The notes below the pieces were generated by a model. That model saw only the letters and a program-made list of their open reading frames with translations, made no database searches and was not told where the DNA came from. Positions 54,838-64,000 of a stretch of DNA of 64,000 nt are shown piece after piece. The translations under genes and the position numbers were made by a program. Position 1 is the stretch's first letter. Every line of letters begins with the position of its first letter. Source of the DNA: Carya illinoinensis (Eukaryota; Streptophyta; Magnoliopsida; Fagales; Juglandaceae); assembly GCF_018687715.1 (NCBI RefSeq), contig NC_056754.1, positions 15,825,001-15,889,000 of the forward strand. Direction: 5' to 3'.

Positions 54838-57800
54838 CAAAGGCTATGTGAGAACATCGGCCAATTGGTCCTTGCTAGAAATGAAAGCAACAGAGAGAGA
54901 TTTATCGAGAACTCGATTTCTAACAAAGTGGAAGTCAATCTTCACATGTTTGGTCTGTGCATGAAAAGCTGGGTTGAATAAAAGATACATGGCACCAATG
55001 TTGTTACATTAAATTGTTGGGGGAGAGTTGAGTGTTATGCCAAGATCTTTACACAGGTGCTGGACCCAAATGATTTCTGCAATGGCGTTAGCAATTGCCT
55101 TGAACTTTGCTTCGGTTGAGGAGTGTGCTATTGTATGTTGCTTCTTAGAGGACCATGACATGAGATTAGATCCTAAGTATATGAGGTATGCACTTGTGGA
55201 TCGCCAATCATCTGGGTAGCCTACCCAATTGGCATAGGTGAATGTATTGATCTCCATTGAATTGGATTGAAAATAGCAAGCCAATGTTGATAGTGTTTTT
55301 GAGATAGCAAATTATCCATTTTATGGCTGGCCAATGAGGAAGGCGAGGTGCCTGCATGTATTGACACACATCGCATACTGTAAATGCTAGGTCAGGCCGT
55401 ATGAATGAGAGATATTGGAGAGAGCCCATGGTATTGTGGTATAGAGACGAGTTTTAAAAAAGATTGCCATCGTGAAGGCTGAGTTTAACTGTGTGAGCAA
55501 AAGGCCATCTTGAGTTTGTGTTGCTTCAATTCCTAGGAAGAAGTGCAATGGACCAAGTTCTGTAGTAGGAAATTTTGTGCGCAATGCATGGAGTAGCTCA
55601 ATAATAATTTTCATGGTAGAACCTATGACAAGTAAGTCATCAACATACACAAGCACGTACAAGGAAGTTGATCCAGATATGCGGAGAAATAGAGAAGTAT
55701 TTGCAGTTGAGATTGAAAGTCCAAGATCAATCAATTTTTGACTTAAACGAGAATACAATACACACGGAGACTACTTAAGTCCATAGATAACTTTTCGAAA
55801 CTTGCACACATGTAAAGGGTATTAAGGATGGGCAAAGCCTGGTGGTTGTACCATGTAAATTGTCTTAGTGAGTGGTCCATGAAGAAATGCATTCTGTATA
55901 TCATGCTGGTTGATGGGCCAGCCATTTTTGACTGCCAGAGATAGAACTAATCGAATTGTATTGGCCTTACCACTGGACTAAATGTTTGGTCATAGTCAAA
56001 CCCCAATTGCTGTAAAAAGCCCTTAGAGCATCCTCATTGGCTTGGCCAAATGAGGATGTTGGCCAAAATTTGAATGATTTGTATAAAAAAGATTTACATT
56101 AGATTGGGCAAATCTAAAACATTTTATACTTTTGCTATGGTGATTGGCTAAAGATGGAAGATCACTTTCATTCACCAAAAATTAAAATATTATTTTTTCA
56201 ACTTTGATTTCTACTCTTTTATTTCACCAATTAAAATATTAAACTATTCTACACTTTCATTTCAAAGAATTAAATGACTTTTGAAAATATGTTTTTTTAA
56301 TATTAATTTAATTATAATAGAATTATTAATAATATTAAATTGGTAGCATTATAAAATGTAACAAAAATAATTTTTTTAAAATATTAATTTAATAATATTT
56401 TATTATTATATAGAGAATAAATGGCTAATCCAATGTGGAGATTGAATTTAGATGGAATAGGCAAATACAAAGAAATGTTGATATTGGCTAATTTAAAGAT
56501 GAATTTGACCAAACCAATGAGAATCCTCTTAGCCACTAGTCTGGCTTTTCTCCACTTGATTGTGCCTTCTACAAAATATTTAGTACAAAAAACCCGTTTG
56601 CAAGAGATAATATTTGGTGCATCACTAGTAGGGACAAGGGTTCAGGTCTGGCTTTTGATGAGGGCCTTAAATTCAATACTCATGGCATGTTTCCACTCAG
56701 GATGTTTTTTAGCAATGAAAAAATAGGAAGGATTTTCAAGGGTGGAGAGGTGAGACGAGTGAGCTTGTGGTGGTGGCCAGGGGATGATGCCGTCTGTAAA
56801 CTGTCTTGGGCGAGTTGAACCAGTTTGTGAGCTTGTCAATATTGGACATGCAGGCTGTTGAACGGAATGATGAATTGAGTGGGAGGGAGAAGGGCTGGGA
56901 GAAGAAGATGGGGTGGGACTTGAAGAAGGGATTGAGCCAAATATTGATGGAGAAGAGGATATTGGGCCTGGACTAATCAGAGGAAGTGAGACATAGGCGG
57001 GCTTAGAGACTGAGTTGGGCTCGGGTTGATGAGCAAAGGGAAAGTAAGCTTCATTGAACCGAATGTCTTTGGAGATGAATACACAATGTGTTGGAATGTG
57101 ATAACAACTAAAACCTTTATGGGCAGGGCTGAGACCTAGGTATGCAAATTGGACTGATCTAAAGTTAAATTTATGAGGATTGAAAGGCCTTATTAAGGGC
57201 CAGCATGCTGGGCCAAATACACGAAGGCTTTTGAAGTCTGGTTTGGTTTTATGTAAGATGAAAAATGGTGAGAGGTTTTGCAATGAAGAGGATGGAAGCA
57301 TATTGATAATTCGAACAAAGTGTTGAAATGCATAGGGCCAGAAATGTAATGGAATGGAAGTGTGAGCTAATAAAGCTAAACTAGAATCAACTATATGTAT
57401 GTGTTTTCTCTCCACTATGTCATTTTAGGTATAAGCATGGGGACAAGTGATTCGATGCTTAATACCTGAGGTGGAAAGAAGCTCAGTGAAGGACCTAAAT
57501 TCCTCTCCCTAACCTGTTTAGAGTTGCTTCATTTTAGAATCAAATTGTAGTTCAACATAGGTTTTGAATTTTATAAGAGTTGACAATGCTTGAGATTTGT
57601 TTTGTAAAGGGAACAACCATGTGTATCGTGAATGATCATCAACAGATGATATATAATATCTAAAACCTTCTAAAGAGGCATGGGATGAAGGTCCCCAGAG
57701 ATCACAAAATACAAGATCAAAAGCAGCTAAAGATTTAGTAAGCCTAGGTAGAGCAGGTGCACGATGGTGTTTAGCCATGGCACATGCAATTGTCAAACGG

Positions 57801-57850
57801 AAGCCCATGTTGGAGAAGGATAGAGCAGATAATCTAGAAAAGTGGCAATT
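54838..57850 (-). pseudogene. copia pol remnant (integrase, RT, RNase H), interrupted by a MITE
   Basis: Integrase starts after the deletion: ACAMAKHHRAPALPRL, then FDLVFCDLWGPS and YYISSVDDHSRYTWLFPL (D and D of the DDE core), and a C-terminal part with KPDFKSLRVFGPACWPLIRP. Reverse transcriptase has IKWRKARLVAK, then the MITE, then GFLQQLGFDYDQTFSPVV, and further on the active site LVYVDDLLVIGS. RNase H has YANWVGYPDDWRSTSAYLIY and SSKKQHTIAHSSTEAKFKAI, ending in QLADVLT followed by a stop. Confidence 0.82.
56026..56528. mobile_element. PIF/Harbinger-type MITE nested in copia reverse transcriptase
   Basis: 503 bp with ends GAGCATCCTCATTGGCTTGG and, inverted, GAGGATTCTCATTGGTTTGG. TTA stands on both sides (56023-56025 and 56529-56531). 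The interior is AT-rich and non-coding. Confidence 0.85.
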
Positions 57851-58496
57851 GCATGGTGCTACAACCGAGCCTCATGTGCCAGTAGGTGACTGAGTAGCTC
57901 TTCAGTAGAGATAGGGTCAATTCGAGCTGTAACAAATGAAACTATTGCATCATAATCGGGGCCAAGGCCATCTAACAAGTAAGGGAGAAATTCCGTGGAG
58001 GGCAATGGTCTCCCAGGGCAACCATGGTGTCAGCAAGAAGCTTGGCTCGCTGATAATAAGATTGGATGAAGTCAGTGCCCTTTTTCAAAGAAGCGAGTTG
58101 GAGTTGGGTTTGGATTATACGAGTTGGAGATGCTGAAACATAGGTGGACTCAAGGGAAAGCCAAACCTCACTGGCAGAGGAGCAGCCAACAACTTGACCG
58201 ATAATAGATTTAGAGAGGGAGGAAATAAGGGCAGCCATGACCAATTGATCAAACTGAACTCAGATTTCGTATTCAGGATTGGGTGAGTTATCAGGGAGTT
58301 TAGAGAGCGGAGGTTGACAACTACCATCAACATATTTGTATAGACGTTGCCCACGCAGATAGGGGACAACTTGAACTTTCTAGAGAAGGTAATTATCAGA
58401 GGAAAGTTTAACTGAAATAATATGGGAAAAGTTAGGTAAGGGAGGGGTGGAGGAGGAAGAAGAAGAAGAAGAGGACGAGGAACCAGGAGTAGACAT
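57845..58496 (-). pseudogene. copia gag remnant, 3' part deleted
   Basis: Starts MSTPGSSS followed by a Ser run and a typical copia gag start (FSHIISVKLSSDNYLL). The UBN2-type part reads SASEVWLSLESTYVSASPTR and SLKKGTDFIQSYYQRAKLLA. After ARIDPISTEELLSHLLAHEA the sequence jumps into integrase near 57845. It carries stops and frame changes. Confidence 0.75.
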
Positions 58497-58516
58497 GGTG
58501 GACAACAAGTTCTTAC

Positions 58517-58529
58517 TGCTCTGATACCA
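58517..58529 (-). other. Primer binding site of the second copia element
   Basis: The minus strand reads TGGTATCAGAGC directly inside the 5' LTR, a perfect tRNA-iMet site. Confidence 0.9.
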
Positions 58530-58833
58530 TGCTCGAATTATAATTGTATATTTCTGTGTATCATTTACATAAGGCATTGCCTCTCTTTTATACATGATCT
58601 ATAAGGGAATAAAGGAAATATTCTTAATAACAGAATTGTACAGTTGTGGTCATGCATGATATGTGTGCTATAGGAGGTGATTTGTTGAGGTTGCTCTAGC
58701 AGGTGCTAGTGTGGTATAGTTTGGCAGCGAGTACACTGCATAAATGGAATTTGCAGCAGCTACGTGTGTGGGTGAGTGCACTACATCACCATGAGCTGCA
58801 TGGTTTGCATGGTGAGAATTTGGTGCTTGAACA
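58530..58833 (-). repeat. 5' LTR of the second copia element
   Basis: 304 bp, TGCTCGAATTATAATTG to GGTGCTTGAACA. Close match to 54491-54766. Confidence 0.85.
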
Positions 58834-60068
58834 GAGCTTTTATAACCGATGGATTCTTGTATCTCTCTTAGCTTGTGATAGAAGAGTGTAGGATTGGTAG
58901 ATGTTTTATGTCCTTTTGATTCTAGCTTGGTTTGTTTTCTGCATTTTATTATTATGGACAATGTTCAGTGTAAATAATATTATGATTTTCAATATTATTT
59001 TTTTCTTGAAAAAATTTAAAATATACATGCTTAAAAAAAAAATGAGTATAATCTAGAATTCGAATTTCAAAAACTCAATTCATTCAAGTTTGCCCAAATT
59101 TGAAACTCGTGTATGGTTTGGATTATGTCTAGCTAACCAAATTGGAACTCTGATGAACAGTATTATAAGGTGTTTTCAAGGAGCCATAATTTCAAAAGAA
59201 GTGTAGTTTGAGCCCATATCATGAGCTGTTTTTAAAGCCTTTCGATCCTGCTCTTGTATTTGCATGGTGCAGTAGTAGTTCAGGCTGGTCAGCTTGTATC
59301 TGTTTGGAATTGGGGTGATTAATTTATGGAACAGCTAGGTAGCATGCAGTACTTGACCCTGACATTGATGATCACTTCAGTATTTTATGTCCAACACTGA
59401 AATTGATACCAGCCGTAATTATGCACGTCCTTCCTCGCCTTGAAACATGAAGGCCCCATAAATTGAAATTGATAATGCTCCGCCGGCCTCCACCTAATTC
59501 ACACATACATGACATGACTGTTCAAAAGTGAGAATTGATGATCACCATCGATCCAGTGGTACTTCTGATCATCATCATCTTGTAATCGATCTACTAAATG
59601 AAGGCTTAATTCTGCCATTAATTAAACGACTTAATTAATTAATTGATTCAGTCATCAGATAACATATATATCATGATGATCATGAAGAAGTAAGTACAAT
59701 ACGATAATATTGTTTCTGGTTAACTAAGCAACTTTTAGCTAGGCTAGCTAGCTGCATTCAGCAGCTGGAATATCTTTTATTCTACTTTTTATTTATGGTT
59801 GAGACACATTAATCAAGCGGTCCAAATCTGGCGGTCTCTGTTGCATGCATCTTAATCATGAGAACTAGTAGAACAGTACTACTGGTCAACAAAGCACTTC
59901 CTTCCTTAGCTTTCTTAAGTATATATATGAACCGGGACAGGTCAACATGATGGATGTATATATCTGCTCATGATTTAGAGATAGAAAGATCCAGAACCAT
60001 GCAAGCCGACTGCATGCTGCTGCCTTTCGGTTGCTTTGCTTCCAATACAAATATACAAACAGCATCAC

Positions 60069-60123
<55 letters not shown>

Positions 60124-62228
60124 CACACTGAAGCAGCAATATTCTTACTTGTGTAGCTTAATTTATAACTAGGAAAAGTAGTAGTTTTGTATATATAGAT
60201 AATATATAATTCAGTATCGACTAGAAAACCTTTCTTTGGAAATAAAACACTGCATATAACATGGAGTACAGTAGTGCATGGGATCGATGGAGATGGAGTA
60301 ACAGAGAGATACGTAGCGACAGGTGCACGACTAATTGATCTATCATACAAAACGTACACTACTGATCTCCACAACCGCCCTGTTTATCATGATATCTACA
60401 TGTGCAGTTGTGGTACTGCCACGTGTACTGCTTCTGGCTTTTCCAGATCACTTTGATGGTAAATTAATAAAGGATTTTTCTTTACTTGTTAGCTGGGGAC
60501 CCAAGACGAACCCTTAGCGCCATGATTGCGTGCAACTTTGCTAATTTATAAGCCTTTTACAAAGAATTATATACATATGTAAGATGAACATGAATAATTC
60601 ATGAGCGATTATTAGGCAAATTTATTGTTTCAATTACCTTGTTATTGGGGTTTTGACCAACTTAAGTGTTATTGCTAATTAATGCATGCCTTGTGTGTGT
60701 TTGGAGGGATGGGTTGTTGAAATGGACGTTAAACCTATATCAGTACTTAATGAATTAAGATTGCTTATGCAATAAGAAAATTGAAATAAAATCAATGAAA
60801 GTAGCCGGAAAAGAAATTATAGAAATCTTCATCTTTAATCAAGATGTTGAACAAGGATTCAGCTTCTTCATTAAGGTAAAACATATGGATAATCATTTTA
60901 ATTAAAAAAAACAAAACAAAACAAAAAGGAATAGTATAACACTTACTCCTTACCTAAGGCAACAAAAAAACATTCTATGAACAGCGTAGAAACCAAGAGA
61001 CTGCTTTTTCAAGGAAAATAAATTTGAGAGAGAGAGAGAGAGATTTCAATTTATATATTAGTTGGCGACTCAGTTTGCAGAATTGAGAGTTTAACAAAGG
61101 GATGCAAACCAACGAAATGAGAATTAAGACCCTACCTGCATGTTCATAGTATAGTACTTGGAGTACTTCAAAGATGACTAGTAATTCCATCGATTGTGTT
61201 AAAAGTCAGACTTCAAATATTTTTGGAGTTTTAATTCTAATAATTACTTGGAAATAGTCATTAATTTCCCTATCTGGTTAGTAAGACGGGACACTTGCAC
61301 CTTTACTCTAAACCCAAATATCCAGTAAACCAAGTGTTTTCATCGACCTAATCTGACACTTGGTGACCACACCATTACTTGATAGAATATTGGTGGCAAC
61401 TTCTTTTACGTGATCTCTCTCTCATATTCAAATAATCTTAAAAAAATAATTTATACAAATCTCAAATATACAAGTCTTGCACTGATGATCTTTATAAAAC
61501 TAAAACTAAAACTATTTTATTTTTATTTTTATTTTTTTATATATAACTTTTTGCGAACTATCCTCTTGAAGATTTGTATGTTGAGCACATTTTTTTTTTT
61601 TTTAATTGCTTTCTTTACTTTTCTCTTAAAAAATTCATGGTTAATTTCTTTGTTTAAGGGTACCCATCAGTGATATCGACATGAGGTCTAACTTGTAATG
61701 TTGCATATATAGTACTCGTTCTAATTAGTCATTTGTTGGCACTGCAAAAGCATTAAAATTGCATAAAGAAAATACCATACCAAATCCAATGCAGAACTAT
61801 TCGTCACGATTATTTTGAGCAGCAAGATCAGGGACAGATCTTTTTACCTAAAGGATCTTTTGTAATTATATTCACATAAAACTCCAACACTATATGATGT
61901 ATTCTTGGAAATTGAGGATCTTTACCCTCAGTAAACTTGCCAACAAAGTGAAGCCCTTGAATTCCCACGGTCCAAACAGGACTAAAGTAATGAAAGTATG
62001 GAGAAAGCGAAGAAAAAGAAGTAAAATATAAAAAAATGGAGCCAAAAAATGAGAAAAGGATAAGACGGAAAAGTAGGTGGCAGACTAAAATAAAACAAAA
62101 ATCAAAATTCTTGTAGATAGAAAATTCAAATGGACGTTGCTCTGTCTATATTGACTCTGCTGCCTTGCTATGCACAATCAACCTCCCTCAACTATCTTTT
62201 CATTCAGCAAACTTCCAAATGTCGGCCT
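58834..62228. other. Gene-free DNA with microsatellites
   Basis: The first about 35 bp continue the CT-repeat unit split by the copia insertion. A CT then TA microsatellite lies at 60070-60122 and GA units near 61027-61042. No coding signal was recognised. Confidence 0.45.
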
Positions 62229-62246
62229 GGTATATATATTATATGC
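62229..62246 (+). promoter_or_regulatory. Possible TATA element of a gene entering at the right edge
   Basis: GGTATATATATTATATGC is followed by a CT-rich tract (62249-62268), the common plant layout of TATA box then pyrimidine-rich 5' UTR. Confidence 0.35.
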
Positions 62247-62543
62247 TCTATCTCTCCCTCTCTCTCTCAAATGCATTCTACCTCTTTGTGGCAAAGAGTG
62301 ATTCATAACTCTGATATCTGAGTTGTAGGATTTGTTTCTGGCTTTCTTGATCTAAAGTAGGATAGCTGTTTGGATGTCATTTCTTACAAGAACATTAAGA
62401 AAATCTGTTTCTCCCTCCCTTGTTGTTTCTGAATCCTGAGTTGCGTGTTATAATAACTGGACAACTACTTCTTGCATAACCGTTTCATGTATAACCACTT
62501 CTTGTGGACAGATGTTGCAGTCTTCTTTGTCTGATAGATCAGT

Positions 62544-62608
62544 ATGAGAGGAGCAATGGGTACTTCCACAAGTGCTGTTGAGTCTCGACATCGTTTATCT
62601 GCATCAAT
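62544..62608 (+). CDS. Candidate first coding exon of an unidentified gene
   Basis: ATG at 62544 opens a frame reading MRGAMGTSTSAVESRHRLSA and ends at a consensus donor GTGAGT (62609). The exon has balanced composition against AT-rich surroundings and lies 300 bp after a TATA-like element and CT-rich tract. I could not place a phase-matching second exon with confidence, nor recognise the product. The rest may lie beyond the window. Confidence 0.3.
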
Positions 62609-64000
62609 GTGAGTTTCTTCTTTCTTGAAATCTGAGTTGGATTCAATGATTACAGACATCTTGATATGGCCCTCTCAAACCATCAACTGGCTACCTGCAT
62701 TATTATTATTCTCACTTCTTTAATAGAATCATTGTATTTATTCCTCATATTAGGGGGTGAGCAAATTGCTTACAGTTGCTGCTTCTATATAGCCTGTTGC
62801 ATGGCGAATATAATGGAACTCATTCTTTTAATACGATTCTCTTTCATGGTTTTGAATGGAGATCTTAAAAGTTCACCTCCCTCGAGTTCCTTTGTTTTAG
62901 TTGTTCCTAAACGTTAAGATCGATTTGATATTGCATTAGTTATGCAGGACAGATATTTGCATGAGATATATAGTCCTTTAATCAGATTACAAGTGTTCAA
63001 CTGCATGCTTTAGAAGTTTATCATAGATAGGGATTCATTTAACAACATGAATATTTCAAGCACGTAGCGTAGGAAATAAATATTCCGAGTTCTGATTTTC
63101 ATGTATCAAGAATTAATCTGATGTGAGTTCTTGAAAGGATTTTCTATATGAATATATCATTGAGAGTTCTCCCCAGAAGGACCCCATCAATTAAACAAAA
63201 TCGCATTTGAAGCTTTACAATATTTTCCTTTCTTTGGTGCAAATATACTGTTTTTTGTTTTCCTTAAATGAAGATTAGACTTTCAATTATGAGGCTGGGA
63301 TATTGCATCTGAAAATTGTGTGATAACAGCCTTTTCTTGGTTAACGGCTCTCAAATCTTGTTGCTTAATCGGCCTTTTCTTGTCATTACCTTTTTCTTAC
63401 TAATCAAAATGCTGACATTTGATCATTATGATATCGCTTCTGCGGGGGGTTAGGAGTAGACTCAACTCGGTGTTTTTTCTCAGTTGTTGTCAATTGCCTG
63501 TCGTTTCTACTATCTTCTAGTTGTTCCTTTTCATTTTGGTAAGGATCATGCTAGAGGGACCGATTTCCTACCGATGATCCAACCGATTCCTTCATTTCAG
63601 AATTTCTTTTTTCTTTTCTTTTATTCGTTTTTTAATACCTTTAAATATATATATATATATAAATATATTTTTTGCAAAAAATACATAAACTCAATAATAT
63701 TCACTTACTTAATCACTTAGAAATTTTTTTTTAATCACTGTAAAAAAAAAAAAAAAATAAATAAATCGGTAAACCATCGGTCGATACAGCATTTCCCTTT
63801 TGGTAATACAAGCAGTTGATATTTTTTTTATCATTTTAATTTCATATCAATGTCATTCTGTCGGCAAGTTTTTCCTTTTGGTTACCCAGAGAGGGATAAC
63901 ATGAAAGTTGTATCATATCTTGGTTTTGGCCCCTGAAAAAGTAAATCATAGATATCTTTTACTGATTAAATTGACACATCTACTGGGGGCTACAACAATC
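62609..64000. other. Possible intron or intergenic DNA to the window edge
   Basis: No domain was recognised. AG acceptors exist (for example before 62949 and 63483) but none gave a convincing exon. A TA run lies at 63643-63662. Confidence 0.3.

Larger units (their letters stand above)
54491..58833 (-). mobile_element. Second Ty1/copia element, internally deleted
   Basis: 4.34 kb, minus strand, with ~280-300 bp LTRs at 54491-54766 and 58530-58833. The primer site next to the right (5') LTR is intact. Flanking 5-mers AAGCT and GAGCT are a target duplication with one change. Domains in order are gag, integrase, reverse transcriptase and RNase H; the zinc knuckle and protease region is missing. 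A Harbinger-type MITE sits inside the reverse transcriptase. Stops occur throughout, so it is not autonomous. Confidence 0.88.

Overview
The window is nuclear DNA of a flowering plant. It holds spliced genes with GT-AG introns, a plastid-targeted and a mitochondrial protein gene, Ty1/copia LTR retrotransposons, LINE tails, many short AT-rich MITEs, and GA/CT and TA microsatellites. Every recognised gene is most like its eudicot counterpart. The short TTTGGATA...ATCTCATCTCA repeats resemble ones I associate with Fagales such as walnut or hickory. That placement is inference, not proof.

Six genes are supported by hand-assembled exons or strong motifs. (1) The 3' end of a WD40/WDR44-like gene, 3-332 (+). 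(2) Plastid UMP kinase (PUMPKIN/pyrH type), 7 coding exons, 1751-5943 (+), 342 aa. (3) A VQ-motif protein of the MKS1 type, single exon, 9349-10002 (-), 217 aa. (4) An ATXR5-type H3K27 monomethyltransferase with PHD, PIP box and SET, 7 exons, 16375-20560 (+), 377 aa. (5) A DUF506/PDDEXK-like protein, 3 exons, 29392-30731 (+), 263 aa. (6) Mitochondrial ribosomal protein bL17m, 6 exons, 35570-39524 (-), 159 aa. A possible first exon of a seventh gene lies near the right edge at 62544-62608.

The rest is transposon-rich. 10.6-16.3 kb holds a decayed coiled-coil retroelement protein between two diverged ~430 bp direct repeats, then a cluster of AT-rich MITEs. 40763-49221 is a full-length but decayed copia element on the minus strand, with 1.3 kb LTRs, a perfect 5-bp target duplication and an opposite-strand coiled-coil reading frame between pol and the 3' LTR. 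54491-58833 is a smaller minus-strand copia. It has an intact tRNA-Met primer site but lacks the zinc knuckle and protease region, and its reverse transcriptase is split by a Harbinger-type MITE. Introns also carry insertions: ATXR5 intron 2 holds a MULE-like MITE that itself carries an 86-bp LINE tail with ~25 bp target duplications.

The genes act in different compartments (plastid UMP phosphorylation, mitochondrial translation, chromatin, MAPK signalling) and do not form a pathway. Their order is informative because several are neighbours or near-neighbours in Arabidopsis, so the window looks like a conserved ancestral gene block expanded by transposons. No new enzymatic or defence system was seen. 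The most unusual item is the antisense reading frame in the large copia element.
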